Notes: generated from the letters alone by a model not told the origin. Counted from the stretch's first letter, positions 42,177-51,108 are shown. The stretch: DNA of 64,000 bases from Haladaptatus halobius (GCF_020618475.1 NZ_CP085340.1:124001-188000); one strand, 5' to 3'. Made by a program: numbers and translations.

Positions 42177-42368
42177 ATGCTGATTGATCCCTTGACAATA
42201 TTCGTAGCGTTCATTCTATTGACGTTTCTTTTTATGCTCGGTGTCTTTATTTACCGAGATGCAACTCGGACAGAGACACCGTATCCTCTTCTATGGGGTT
42301 TTCTTTCGTTTATTGGTGGGCTGGGTGGTGTTGCTGTTTACTACTTCTATCAGCGGTCACGCCAATGA
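42177..42368 (+). CDS. Small two-helix membrane protein (PLD-nuclease N-terminal-like)
   Basis: 63 residues from ATG 42177 (ATG 42168 also in frame). Helix 1 LTIFVAFILLTFLFMLGVFIY, then RDATRTETPYPLLWGF, helix 2 FIGGLGGVAVYYFY. The pattern D-x-x-x-R...P..LWG...GG..G...YY is found in small haloarchaeal membrane proteins related to the N-terminal helices of cardiolipin-synthase-like proteins. Role unknown. Confidence 0.65.
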   Translation: MLIDPLTIFVAFILLTFLFMLGVFIYRDATRTETPYPLLWGFLSFIGGLGGVAVYYFYQRSRQ

Positions 42369-42621
42369 TGAGTCCATAATACAATTTTCGATAACCCCGT
42401 GTTTCATCACTGATCACCCACGGTTCAGTTCATCTCTGCTAAACACTTGACTGGGAAAATAGTCTGAATTCTGGGATTTTGGTCTGTTGCAAGGTGACTG
42501 ATCGGTTCTATAACCGACGTAGAACGTACGACGGCACCGGGACCGAGTTCTCGATTTGCTCGATTTGAGGCGATTGACTGCCAGTTGAGAGTATAAGCGG
42601 CAGTGGAGGTGTTTCGGATGG

Positions 42622-43002
42622 TCAGGGAGCAACCGTGGCCTCACCATAGAGAGGGATCATAATGAGAAGTAGTACAATCGCACCGAGGGAGACAGCAACA
42701 ATGACTCTCCACCGTCTATTTTCGGGGTTCGAAGCGACGATGTATCCTGTAAGCACGAGGAGAGTCACTTGGAGAAGGAATTCAAGATAAGACGCATTGA
42801 GTCCAAGACCGTCGCGAAGCACGATAACCATTAGAACCGCTGAAAGGACGGTCAGAACCACCATTGCAACTGTCGAACGGGATGTGGCACTAGTTGCCTT
42901 TGCCACAATCATCGTCAGTACCAAATTGATAAAAATTCGCATCCCAGCGATCGCAGCGAGGAGAGCAGGATTGGACCAATGAGGGAAGAGCCGCTCAAAC
43001 AT
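42622..43002 (-). CDS. Four-helix membrane protein
   Basis: 126 residues with four hydrophobic segments: ALLAAIAGMRIFINLVLTMIV, VAMVVLTVLSAVLMVIVL, YLEFLLQVTLLVLTGYIVA, VIVAVSLGAIVLLLIMIPL. No catalytic or binding motif is present. The short loops and the WSNPALL start suggest a small integral membrane protein; unknown function. Confidence 0.65.
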   Translation of the reverse strand: MFERLFPHWSNPALLAAIAGMRIFINLVLTMIVAKATSATSRSTVAMVVLTVLSAVLMVIVLRDGLGLNASYLEFLLQVTLLVLTGYIVASNPENRRWRVIVAVSLGAIVLLLIMIPLYGEATVAP

Positions 43003-43060
43003 AGTCTCTAATTTCTGTAAGATCTCATCAATCTATGTACTAGTCAATTCACGCTCTCTA

Positions 43061-43150
43061 ATCAATACGAAGCCAATTTTCTGCTCTCTCAGCTCATAGG
43101 CGAAAGTACGATGTCCCGGGCTCCCGAGTCAACCTGTGCGCAATTCGCGG
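43061..43150. repeat. Dispersed intergenic repeat (copy 1)
   Basis: Order of blocks: TACGAAGCCAATTTTCTGC, CATAGGCGAAAGTACG, CCCGGGCTCCCGAGTCAACC, TGTGCGCAATTCG. The same order is found at 43.50, 46.73 and 48.70 kb and in shorter form at 44.39 and 49.29 kb. Each copy lies between genes and is 60-100 bases long. It may be a small mobile repeat (MITE-like) or a conserved 3' processing or RNA element. Confidence 0.55.
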
Positions 43151-43200
43151 TGGGTATTTGGCGGAGTTTATATAACTATCGACTGTCATCTATACGTTAG

Positions 43201-43467
43201 ATGAAGCCAGCTCGGTTCGTAACCCTTAGTTTCGTATATAGTGGAATAGTACTACTGGCACAGTACGCTTTTCTCTTTGTGTCTCCTATCGCTGTCATCA
43301 CACAACTTGGCGTTGGCCTTTCCATCTTGGGAACTGGTCTCCTTCGATTGTACAAGCCCGAAAAATATGAACAAAAGCCAACGAAGTACGGGTTATTAGC
43401 CTACGGAATGGCAGTCCTGGCTCTCGTTTTAACTGCGCTATTTCTCGTCCAAATATTCGTGTTTTAG
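43201..43467 (+). CDS. Three-helix membrane protein
   Basis: 88 residues: VTLSFVYSGIVLLAQYAFLFV, SPIAVITQLGVGLSILGTGLL, LLAYGMAVLALVLTALFLVQIFVF with a short basic loop (YKPEKYEQKPTKYG). A TATA-like TTTATATAAC at 43168-43177, about 25 bases before the ATG, fits a leaderless promoter. Unknown function. Confidence 0.62.
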   Translation: MKPARFVTLSFVYSGIVLLAQYAFLFVSPIAVITQLGVGLSILGTGLLRLYKPEKYEQKPTKYGLLAYGMAVLALVLTALFLVQIFVF

Positions 43468-43500
43468 ACGGAAACGCTCCCTGTTCGATCTACGTTCTCT

Positions 43501-43595
43501 ATCCAGTATGAAGCCGATTTTCTGCCGGCTAACATCATAAGTGGAAGTAGGCTATCTCCGGAACCTCCGAGCCATTCTGTGTATAGTTCGTTGCG
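43501..43595. repeat. Dispersed intergenic repeat (copy 2)
   Basis: Blocks: CAGTATGAAGCCGATTTTCTGC, CATAAGTGGAAGTAGG, CTCCGGAACCTCCGAG, CTGTGTATAGTTCG. Follows the stop of the membrane protein at 43467 and precedes the first acetyltransferase gene. Confidence 0.55.
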
Positions 43596-43741
43596 TAGAT
43601 TTGCCAATAGAGGTGAAACGCTGATCGCTATCTAGAATCTCAATTCATACTACCGTATAAAAATGTATAAGCTCTTCGGCATACTTGAACGCTACCGTTG
43701 AGCTTTCTACCCCACAAATTCAACAGACAGCTGGAATTGCA

Positions 43742-44371
43742 ATGGTACACCAACTCTTCCCTGAACGAATTGAAACAACTCGACTTCTCTTTGAACGCGT
43801 TAGTCACGAAATGGTGGATCCGTTTGAATTATATGATCTTGTAAGTCGAGATGGTTGGCAGAAGGATTCGACCGAACACATGCCGTGGTTTCGGTTCAAA
43901 CACCTCGACCACGTAGCCGGTTTCATAGACAAGGCCGAACAGGAATGGGCTGACCGTGACACTGCTCGATACCTCTTGCGGTCGAAAGACGAAGGGGGAG
44001 AGCTCGTTGGCTTGACAGCCTATGGTCCGGAATGGAAAGAACGACGGGCAGGGTCAGGTATCGTGCTTGCGAAACAGTATTGGGGGCGGGAATATGGCCT
44101 CGAGCGAGCATCTGTGTTCGTTGAATTGACGTTCGAACAGTATGATCTCGACGCGTACTATACTACCTGTAGCGCTAATAACGAACCGTCCCGACGTATG
44201 ATCGAAAAATACGTCGAGAAGTATGGTGGCCGCCTCGAAGGGTTGTTGCGTCAACACTCTCCTCGCCCGAACGGTGAGGTCACCGACCAGCATCGGTTTT
44301 CCATTCTGCAAAGTGAATACGAGAACGCAACTGAGTGTATGGATACGCTTGAATTTGACATCAAACAGTAG
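43742..44371 (+). CDS. GNAT-family acetyltransferase, paralogue 1
   Basis: 209 residues from ATG 43742 (the frame opens earlier at TTG 43685). It is of the RimJ/RimL type: PERIETTRLLFERVSHE, ARYLLRSKDEGGELVGLTAYGPEWKERRAGSGIVLAKQYWGREYGLERASVFVELTFEQYDLDAYYTTCSANNEPSRRMIEKY. The YWGREYGLE segment is the acetyl-CoA pyrophosphate loop and NEPSRRMIEKY the closing helix. It transfers acetyl groups to amino groups of proteins or small molecules. Paralogue 2 follows 205 bases later. Confidence 0.85.
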   Translation: MVHQLFPERIETTRLLFERVSHEMVDPFELYDLVSRDGWQKDSTEHMPWFRFKHLDHVAGFIDKAEQEWADRDTARYLLRSKDEGGELVGLTAYGPEWKERRAGSGIVLAKQYWGREYGLERASVFVELTFEQYDLDAYYTTCSANNEPSRRMIEKYVEKYGGRLEGLLRQHSPRPNGEVTDQHRFSILQSEYENATECMDTLEFDIKQ

Positions 44372-44393
44372 ATTTACACTTGCTACTCATCAT

Positions 44394-44438
44394 CAGCCCG
44401 GTTTTTTACTCCCGAACCTCGTAAGCGAAAGTGGATTC
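44394..44438. repeat. Dispersed intergenic repeat (partial copy)
   Basis: Contains only TTTTTTACTCCCGAACCTCGTAAG-like and GCGAAAGTGGATTCG blocks of the repeat defined at 43061. It lies between the two acetyltransferase genes. Confidence 0.35.
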
Positions 44439-44576
44439 GACCGGGTCGCCGTCTCCGGGGAAGCATATTTTGTCGGATCGAGCTTCTCACCAGATCCAAA
44501 CCGAGTGTTTTCCCTATCTGTCTCGATAAGTGATTTTTCACAGTACCTTCATAGTAGCTACCCAGCAACTACGGGT

Positions 44577-45158
44577 ATGATTCCTGAGCGAATCGAAACC
44601 GACCACCTCATTTTTGAGCGACTGACTCACGATGCTATCGATCTTTTCGACCTCTATGACATCTGCTCGAGCGATCCTGGTATCGAGGATGTAACTGAGT
44701 ATCTCCCCTGGGATCCCCATCAGACCCCAAAGGAAACTCACGATCTTCTCACCAGTGCCGAATCAAACTGGGAGCAAGGGGAGGACTTTCGCTATTTGCT
44801 TCGCCTTCGAGAATCCGCCGAACCCGTTGTCGGGATGACTGGGATCGATGTGCATTGGGGACGTCGAACTGGAACGATTCGCCTCTGGTTACGAAAGCAA
44901 TTTTGGGAACGTGGACTCTCTGGAGAACGAGCAGCAGCACTCATAGGAATTGTTTTCGACACACTCGATCTCGAACTGCTTGCTGTCTTCACCCTTGAGG
45001 GGAACGAGCAGTCACGACGTGCAATTGAGAAATACATTGATCGGTACGGGGGGCAGTACGAGGGGCTGTTCAGGAACTTTCGACCGAATAATGGTGATCT
45101 TGCCAATGCCCATCGATACACGATAACTCAAGAACAGTATCAGAACGCGATCCAGTGA
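44577..45158 (+). CDS. GNAT-family acetyltransferase, paralogue 2
   Basis: 193 residues from ATG 44577. Similar throughout to paralogue 1: IPERIETDHLIFERLTHDAIDLFDLYDICSSD, FRYLLRLRESAEPVVGMTGID, IRLWLRKQFWERGLSGERAAALIGIVFDTLDLELLAVFTLEGNEQSRRAIEKYIDRYGGQYEG. The FWERGLSGE loop binds acetyl-CoA. The two genes arose by tandem duplication; they differ enough to have distinct substrates. Confidence 0.85.
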   Translation: MIPERIETDHLIFERLTHDAIDLFDLYDICSSDPGIEDVTEYLPWDPHQTPKETHDLLTSAESNWEQGEDFRYLLRLRESAEPVVGMTGIDVHWGRRTGTIRLWLRKQFWERGLSGERAAALIGIVFDTLDLELLAVFTLEGNEQSRRAIEKYIDRYGGQYEGLFRNFRPNNGDLANAHRYTITQEQYQNAIQ

Positions 45159-45194
45159 AATTACTCTATATTCTTGGTCTGCTACCTTATCGGG

Positions 45195-46592
45195 TCATTC
45201 GTCAAAGGTACTCTGCCGATAGTCCAAACAAACCAAGCCCGCACGAGCCTGAATCGCGACGAGTTTCCAAATCGGAATCGTCTCGTAATCGAGGTGCTCC
45301 CGTATCTCGCCGATTCGGTCGTGTAGCGTGTCCTCGAGTACCGCCTTTGCTTCCATGAGTTGATCGTGAGTTTCCTCGTCAGCACTCATTGCGGTGTGGT
45401 CGATCGACCGCAACAACATTCCGGCATATCTCAATACATGACACTGTCTAAGAAGGCGCTCGTCGACAGACTGTGCAACAGTTGCGGGTTCGTCCGTCTT
45501 GGGGGCTGATTCCGCCCATTCGACTTTCGACTCAACTTCGTCCTCGAAATACGAGACGACCCCCATTGCCTCACGAGCCATCGGCGTGTCCGGCAGGTAC
45601 TCGCCGACAGATTCGACTACATGCCCCATTTGTTCAAGCAGCATTTCCCGACTCTGGACACCCTCTCGGATAACCTCCTCACGGGTGCTATTCAGTTCAG
45701 TTTGATCCTGAATCTGTTGGTCGTAGAAATACGGTAATTCAACGACGAACTCAATGACATCGTCGTCGAACCGGCTGGCGTAGTCATAGGCATTGCTACC
45801 GAGCAGCACCTCTTCGGGTTCGATATCATTATCGTCATGTACCATCTCATATTGATCTTCGAAGGTTCGGAGACGATAGATCGCATTATCAAACGCTTCG
45901 TTCTCGAACCACTCTGGCTCACCATGGTGAAGTGGGACTCCGTACTCTTCTGGGAGCGATGAAAGGGCGTCGTGAAGCGGTTCGAGGGGCTCGGTGAGAT
46001 AGTAGTAGCATCCCCCGAATTCCAGATTGTGGAAACTATAGATGAAATCCGGCTGGTGGGATTCGATTAGATCTGCCAATACACGAGTCGCTGGTATCGG
46101 CTCATCGAACGAATAGTCCTCATATTCGACTGGGAACGTTGCTTCGATCTGCTCGTCCGGCGGTGGACGGTAGAAGTTCTGTATATAGTTCGAGAGCGTG
46201 AACGGCCCGTCGAACCAACCTTCATTGAATCGGACACCGTCTATGTCGGCAATCGGCATACAGATGAATTCGTAGTCCAAAGACGCCCGTAGCTCGTCGT
46301 TTGTCGCGAGTTCATGGATAAGAAAGTCGATTGTCATCGAGCCGATCGGCTCGTTTGGGTGAGGCGCACCAAACAAGAGTGCACTTCGGTCACCTTTGCC
46401 GATAGTGACCGTCCAGATCGCCTCTCCGCCCTTGCTTTCGCCGAGTTCCTCGTATCTGACCTGATTGTGGTTACGCGCGAGAGCCTGGTTGCGTTCGCGG
46501 TGTTCGTCGACTGTGAGAAACGATTCATACCGAGGAACCGCCTTGTCGAGCGATTTGAACGTGCGAGCCGGTTCAGATTCGGAGTCGGTCAT
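45195..46592 (-). CDS. M14-family zinc carboxypeptidase-like protein
   Basis: 465 residues from ATG 46592 (ATG 46604 also possible; the longer frame runs through a TAA repeat and looks false). Zinc motif HxxE is LLFGAPHPNEPIGSMTIDFLIHEL near residue 80; the third ligand is in FIYSFHNLEFGGCYYYL; the catalytic Glu is in VIEFVVELPYF. It has an extra helical C-terminal region of about 150 residues. M14 enzymes cleave C-terminal amino acids or amide-linked groups; no signal peptide, so cytoplasmic. Confidence 0.87.
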   Translation of the reverse strand: MTDSESEPARTFKSLDKAVPRYESFLTVDEHRERNQALARNHNQVRYEELGESKGGEAIWTVTIGKGDRSALLFGAPHPNEPIGSMTIDFLIHELATNDELRASLDYEFICMPIADIDGVRFNEGWFDGPFTLSNYIQNFYRPPPDEQIEATFPVEYEDYSFDEPIPATRVLADLIESHQPDFIYSFHNLEFGGCYYYLTEPLEPLHDALSSLPEEYGVPLHHGEPEWFENEAFDNAIYRLRTFEDQYEMVHDDNDIEPEEVLLGSNAYDYASRFDDDVIEFVVELPYFYDQQIQDQTELNSTREEVIREGVQSREMLLEQMGHVVESVGEYLPDTPMAREAMGVVSYFEDEVESKVEWAESAPKTDEPATVAQSVDERLLRQCHVLRYAGMLLRSIDHTAMSADEETHDQLMEAKAVLEDTLHDRIGEIREHLDYETIPIWKLVAIQARAGLVCLDYRQSTFDE

Positions 46593-46618
46593 ATATCGTA
46601 TCATTTCATGGGCCGCGA

Positions 46619-46641
46619 AATAATAATAATAATAATAATAA
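46619..46641. repeat. (TAA)n microsatellite
   Basis: Seven or eight TAA units in a row in the 5' region of the carboxypeptidase gene, 27 bases before its start. Read in one frame it gives consecutive Tyr codons on the minus strand. Simple repeats of this length are rare in haloarchaeal DNA and could vary in number by slippage, changing promoter spacing. Confidence 0.85.
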
Positions 46642-46731
46642 CCATCTGAACAATATACGAGGTAATTTAACCTTGTGAAATGAATTTCATGCGGCAAGTG
46701 ACGACTTTTAGATTGAGTAGTACAGTCCCGT

Positions 46732-46822
46732 CATTCAGCATGAAGCCGATTTTCTGCTTCATAATAAGCGGCAGTGGGATCCCACAGTACCCCCGAATCA
46801 ATCTGTGCGGAGTTCGTAGTGC
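46732..46822. repeat. Dispersed intergenic repeat (copy 3)
   Basis: Blocks: CAGCATGAAGCCGATTTTCTGC, CATAATAAGCGGCAGTGGG, CCCCGAATCAATCTGTGCGG, AGTTCGTAGTG. This is the best match to copy 4 in the second half and to copy 2 in the first half. Confidence 0.6.
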
Positions 46823-46887
46823 AGATTACTCACAACTATTTTTGGCTTTACAGAAGAGATTTACCATGTCCTGCATTCCCATTTGGT

Positions 46888-47124
46888 ATGTATTCAACAC
46901 GTCTCTTCCAGGCAATCGGCACTCTTGGTATCGTTAGCGGTAGTATCTTAATCTGGTATGCATTCCAGCGGCAGATGTGTCTAATGGTAGGTGGCCCCGG
47001 GGATCACTGCTCACCAAATATTGTCTATTTGCTCCCTGGAATTCTCATTGTTCTCGTTGGAATCAGTCTTCTTGTATTTTCGCACCGACGTAATCCGACC
47101 GATTCGACGGAAACAAGGGTGTGA
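46888..47124 (+). CDS. Small two-helix membrane protein
   Basis: 78 residues from ATG 46888: LFQAIGTLGIVSGSILIWYAF, a loop with two Cys (MCLMVGGPGDHCSPN), YLLPGILIVLVGISLLVFSHRR. The loop Cys may form a disulfide outside the cell. Unknown family. Confidence 0.6.
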   Translation: MYSTRLFQAIGTLGIVSGSILIWYAFQRQMCLMVGGPGDHCSPNIVYLLPGILIVLVGISLLVFSHRRNPTDSTETRV

Positions 47125-47230
47125 GAAATACACGCTCTCTAATTTAACCCGAGGCCAACCAACGCCGAAACAATCGATCTATTTTGAGAGGGTAAAATAA
47201 CCCGCCGTCAATTCTCTCTTTCTTACCCCA

Positions 47231-47842
47231 TCATTGAGTTTTCTCCGTACTTACGTCATCGACTCGGAGCGTGAATCCCCACATAAACTGCTCATCGTAC
47301 CCATTTTCGTCGCTGATGCTATACGGAGTCTCAAATCTGTACTTCCCGGTCGGAATACAACCGCCAATAGTGGGATCATCAACAATAAGCAGTTCCTCGC
47401 TTGCTGATTCACCGGGTTCGAGGGTTTCCGTCCCGGAGTACTCACCTGACCAACGTAGCTTTCCCTGAGATTTACCGTCCGACCCAATGCAGTCAGGAGT
47501 ATAATCAGCTGGTGGGCTATCTGGGGCACGGAGGGAATACAGGAGGATACCTGAATCACCTGCCCGTGAGCTTGCACCTTTGTAGTAGGCTGGCTCGAAC
47601 TCCCTCGTCGCCTCACCTGTGTTTTTCGCTGTCGCTTTCAGATGAGCAGTTTGTGTTTTAGTGAGTTCCGCCTGAACGACGTCGATAGTTAAGTCAACAG
47701 GGTAGTGTTCTGGGATCGCGTCAGTCTGGTTTACTGAAACTCGTTTTCGGAATGGTGAGTCACCTGACGATGCGTTTCCAAGACAGCCAGCAGAGACTGA
47801 GAAGAGAGATAGGAGGCTGAGTAGTGTGGTTCGGCGTTTCAT
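47231..47842 (-). CDS. Haloarchaeal lipoprotein
   Basis: 203 residues. The signal MKRRTTLLSLLSLFSVSAGC ends in lipobox SAGC (Cys20). The mature part is a beta-sandwich type: PVDLTIDVVQAELTKTQTAHLKATAKNTGEATREFEPAYY..., with ETLEPGESASEELLIVDDPTIGGCIPTGKYRFETPYSI. Two other Cys (PDC, GGC) may pair. Exported and membrane-anchored; ligand unknown. Confidence 0.78.
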   Translation of the reverse strand: MKRRTTLLSLLSLFSVSAGCLGNASSGDSPFRKRVSVNQTDAIPEHYPVDLTIDVVQAELTKTQTAHLKATAKNTGEATREFEPAYYKGASSRAGDSGILLYSLRAPDSPPADYTPDCIGSDGKSQGKLRWSGEYSGTETLEPGESASEELLIVDDPTIGGCIPTGKYRFETPYSISDENGYDEQFMWGFTLRVDDVSTEKTQ

Positions 47843-48132
47843 GTACAGAGATGTTTCTATTAGATAATAAGCTTCGTGTACAGTGAAATATTTCTTTTAC
47901 ACTTCTGCACAAAATAAGCAGAAGCGGAAATGGCGATCTCGCCGCCTTCGATGGAGCGTACATTCTATTTTCATCAGTTAGAGGATGCAATTTTAGTTCA
48001 AGCTCACCTCCGAAGGGAACGAAGATATAAAAAATCAGTTCTATTTGGGTACTCTATTAACTACTGATTGGATGTTTTCGTCCTTTTTCCGAGGTTCTGC
48101 AAATACCTAAGAGGCAGAGAAAGCTTATTATC

Positions 48133-48603
48133 TTGAATTCGAATCATGTATTCATAGCAGAAACTAATCTGTACACATTCCTTTTTGGTCGGGACTACCG
48201 TGTATCGACTAGTTTCTTGGTTGTTGGACTAGCTATCGCAATTTTGTTTACGGTGCTTACTTACACGCCTGCTGGCCAATGGCTTTCGAGTACACATTAC
48301 TCCCAGTTACTCGTCATCGTCACGTTTGGCGCTGCGGCAGTGAGCGCTTATCTTAACAGTGGCTTCTTTCTAAGCTGGTTTCTTGCTGTGTCAGGATTGC
48401 TCCCGTTCACATTTTCGTTTGCATTCACGGACGCTCCACTCGGGCGAGAGCCAACAATAGTTGGGGCGATTAACACTCTCCTTCTTTCTGCAGGGCTGTA
48501 CACCGATGTCGTCGGAACAACAGCCTTCATTGTTGGAGTCGGTGCACGGTATGTGCATGACCGTATCGCTAAGTCGAAGGAACCACTCCAATCAGTAGAA
48601 TAG
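48133..48603 (+). CDS. Membrane protein with four helices
   Basis: 156 residues; the start is TTG 48133, as no early ATG is in frame. Helices: FLVVGLAIAILFTVLTY, LLVIVTFGAAAVSAYLNSGFFLSWFLAVSGLLPFTFSFAF, IVGAINTLLLSAGLYTDVVGTTAFIVGVGA. Short polar ends. No motif recognised. Confidence 0.6.
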   Translation: MNSNHVFIAETNLYTFLFGRDYRVSTSFLVVGLAIAILFTVLTYTPAGQWLSSTHYSQLLVIVTFGAAAVSAYLNSGFFLSWFLAVSGLLPFTFSFAFTDAPLGREPTIVGAINTLLLSAGLYTDVVGTTAFIVGVGARYVHDRIAKSKEPLQSVE

Positions 48604-48694
48604 TACCTCCACTAATTACTAAAAATTACTAAAAATATCAAAGTAACAACGTGAACGCTACTGTTGGCCACAGTAGGTAGTGGCAGTATCTCCG

Positions 48695-48770
48695 TTAGCT
48701 CCCGTTTAAACGTTAAGTGGAAGTGTATCTACCCGGGATCCCGAATCAATCTGTGCGCAGTTCGTGGTTT
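48695..48770. repeat. Dispersed intergenic repeat (copy 4)
   Basis: Blocks: AGCTCCCGTTTAAACGTTAAG, AAGTGGAAGTGTATC, GGGATCCCGAATCAATC, TGTGCGCAGTTCGTGG. The first block (AAGCCGATTTTCTGC) is missing. Confidence 0.5.
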
Positions 48771-48904
48771 TATCCTATCTTATCATATCTTCGTTCTGTT
48801 GTTATTGTCAGGACCCATATGGCACTCCAAATGGAAACCTCATTATAATACGTGTAGAACTAGATGGAAATCTTACGTATGTTATAAAAAGTAAAAACGA
48901 TGGC

Positions 48905-49140
48905 TTCCTTTAATCGTCGACCGCACTCCGTATCTCATTGGCGTTCGTCACAACGATGTTGGCCGGTGGCGCACTGTCACAAGATGACGGTGACGCTATT
49001 GCCATTTAGACGAACGACCAATCCAACGAGAATGCCCAGACTGGGATAGCCATCGCCAAGAACAACGCTGATGATAGCGAGCAGGATAATACGAGAACAA
49101 GTGCTGGGCTACTAATTGACAAGATACAAGAACAGTATGG
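48905..49140 (+). pseudogene. Remnant of a secreted protein
   Basis: The frame STALRISLAFVTTMLAGGALSQDDGDAIAI looks like a signal peptide with cleavage after ALS, followed by a TAG and, in the same frame, TNDQSNENAQTGIAIAKNNADDSEQDNTRTSAGLL, an Asn/Asp-rich mature part. No start codon fits. The surrounding 48604-49520 contains only repeats. Confidence 0.35.
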
Positions 49141-49495
49141 CCACAGAGGAGACCTATTATTTTCGTTGAAATCTCCCTGTTCAGTGGTCTTCTCTTGGTC
49201 AGAGAGTATCCTAATATCAATCCGACCTGCTCCCTTCTAGCTGCTCTAAATTGACAATTTTCGACGGAGAAACTGGCGGTCACTGCTGATTAGACTATAA
49301 GCGGAAGTGGCGTGAATCCTCTCGAAGGAGTAATTCACCCCCGATGGAAGACACACGCTGTCTTCCAAAGTGGGATTGTAGGGAGTAGTGGAATTCTATT
49401 GGGTTCTAGTGGAAAGACTGATTTACTTCGATACGCTATTTACATTTGTCGAGCGTCGTTGCTCGGCGAGCGAATACGATAAAAACGGTAGATGT

Positions 49496-49530
49496 GGACG
49501 AGTAGAGCCTTGGAACTCTACTACTCGTCC
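49496..49530 (-). terminator. Long hairpin at the end of a small gene
   Basis: GGACGAGTAGAG pairs with CTCTACTACTCGTCC (one 3-base bulge) around a loop CCTTGGAA. It overlaps the last codons of the 43-residue gene read leftwards, so it may end its transcript or stabilise it. Confidence 0.45.
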
Positions 49531-49652
49531 AACTTCCATACCAGAACACCACTGATGATTAGCAGATAGCCCACTGCACTGTTTGCAGCGACTATCGTTC
49601 CACCCATGGTGATCAAGCTGGAAGCGACGATGATGGAATCACGTCGTTCCAT
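49521..49652 (-). CDS. 43-residue membrane protein
   Basis: MERRDSIIVASSLITMGGTI, VAANSAVGYLLIISGVLVWKLDE: two short helices with charged ends. Clean start and stop, plausible haloarchaeal small membrane protein. A partial copy of the 43 kb repeat (ATAAGCGGAAGTGGCG) lies 210 bases beyond its 3' end at 49296. The gap 49653-49993 shows no further gene. Confidence 0.45.
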   Translation of the reverse strand: MERRDSIIVASSLITMGGTIVAANSAVGYLLIISGVLVWKLDE

Positions 49653-49993
49653 TCGTGTTGTCTGTTACTTTTGTTTCACAGACGAATTATTCGATGTAGC
49701 ACGAGGCAAAAAATGTACGGTATTGGTTCGTTTCTCGGTTCACACTCGTGACGTTGTACTCTCGTCTACTGTGCAGTGAAGTAGAACAATAGACTAACCG
49801 TCGTCGTTACAGTCGTACAAGATGAGACGGGGAGGGTGAAGTCAGGGGGAGCGCCGTAGAGATGACCATGCTGCTTCTGACGTTGCCCCAACAGACTCAC
49901 TCGACTGTCCCAACTTGAATTTTCCTAGGAGATCTCAATAGAGAACTGTAACACTCTCCGGCAACTCAGCAGGATGTTTATCTAAGTAAATAT

Positions 49994-50185
49994 TTATAGA
50001 TATTTATCAAATACTCGAGCTGATACAGATGAAATTATGGCGTAAAATACAAAGAAAGATAATACTAGAATGATCGTTGGAACTATCCCAGATACTCTTT
50101 TCGTCCAAACTGCCAAAAGGCCCATAGCAAGTGCTATAACAACCCCTAGAGGGAGGACAAGTTGTTTTTCTCTAGGTGAGAACAT
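49994..50185 (-). CDS. Small two-helix membrane protein after the DUF106 gene
   Basis: 63 residues from ATG 50185: LVLPLGVVIALAMGLLAVW, then VPTIILVLSFFVFYAIISSVSARVF. It starts 8 bases after the DUF106 stop on the same strand, so the two are very probably co-transcribed. The longer frame to 50311 overlaps DUF106 and is not used. Confidence 0.65.
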   Translation of the reverse strand: MFSPREKQLVLPLGVVIALAMGLLAVWTKRVSGIVPTIILVLSFFVFYAIISSVSARVFDKYL

Positions 50186-50193
50186 GGGGATCG

Positions 50194-51108
50194 CTATGTT
50201 GGTGTTGTCTGGATATTCAATGACTTCCGAATAAGCTGGGTAAACGCCATTGAACAGAGGAAGTACCAGACAATCCACGCCTGCATTGGGCCAAGAACTG
50301 AATCTGTCCAATTGAGACTCCCAATGAGGGGCATAACCATTGCCTCCTGGCCTGGAGCAAGATGACCGGGCGACTTACCAGGACCAATCATCCAATACAT
50401 CCAGAGGAAGACAGGGATAGTGATGAACATCGTCCACACCATCGGGCGGAACTGCTCTTTGAACATGCCCACCTGATCACCCATTGCATCCATCTGCTCT
50501 TCGCGAATGCGCTGTTGTGCCTCCTCATCGCCGCGTTCTTTGGCTTCTTTCTGGCGTTGTTGAATATCTTTCATCCGCTGCTGGTAGGCCCCCATCTTCT
50601 CCATATTCATCAAGTTGTCTTGCAAAAGCGTAGAGTAGAGACCCGTAATCATAGCTGCAATTAAGATCATGACATAGAATGGAACGACGCTGTTAATTGG
50701 TCCCAAGAAAATATCGACAGCTGACCCAACTATATTTCGGACTTGAGAAATTGAATAGCCCGCAAAAAGCCCGATGGATCCTACGGCTGCTAATTTATCG
50801 TATATTGTCCACTCAGTGGTACTTACATCATCCAACTGCACCGAACTGCTATCGCTATCTGAAGACTGGTCAATATCGTCTACGGCGTTTCTAACGGCTT
50901 TCGGATCTGCAACGATGAATCCATCACCGTTATCTGCATCTTCGAGTATTCCGGTCTCTATAAGTCGGCCCCATTCTCCACTTGTGATCTCGTTTCGGAC
51001 GTCTTGCCATGAGACTGAATCCTTCTCCTCATACTGCGAGAGCACTGTCGTTAGTGCTTCTTTCATTTCGCTTTTTTCGGCGATTTTGTCTACTCTCGAC
51101 TGTCTCAT
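50194..51108 (-). CDS. DUF106 membrane protein (EMC3/TMCO1/YidC-like insertase)
   Basis: 304 residues. An N-terminal soluble region of about 100 residues (winged-helix-like, DVRNEITSGEWGRLIETGILEDADNGDGF) precedes the insertase part: helix VVPFYVMILIAAMITGLYSTLLQDNLMNMEKMGAYQQRMKDIQQRQKEAKERGDEEAQQRIREEQ (coiled coil), then MVWTMFITIPVFLWMYWMIGPG and WIVWYFLCSMAFTQLIRKSLNI. Archaeal DUF106 proteins belong to the Oxa1 superfamily that inserts membrane proteins. The soluble extension is unusual. Confidence 0.87.
   Translation of the reverse strand: MRQSRVDKIAEKSEMKEALTTVLSQYEEKDSVSWQDVRNEITSGEWGRLIETGILEDADNGDGFIVADPKAVRNAVDDIDQSSDSDSSSVQLDDVSTTEWTIYDKLAAVGSIGLFAGYSISQVRNIVGSAVDIFLGPINSVVPFYVMILIAAMITGLYSTLLQDNLMNMEKMGAYQQRMKDIQQRQKEAKERGDEEAQQRIREEQMDAMGDQVGMFKEQFRPMVWTMFITIPVFLWMYWMIGPGKSPGHLAPGQEAMVMPLIGSLNWTDSVLGPMQAWIVWYFLCSMAFTQLIRKSLNIQTTPT

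Noticed and set aside
46593-46697. Longer N-terminus of the M14 protein with seven consecutive Tyr
   Set aside because: It is a translation of the TAA repeat and contains no conserved sequence; the ATG at 46592 fits better.
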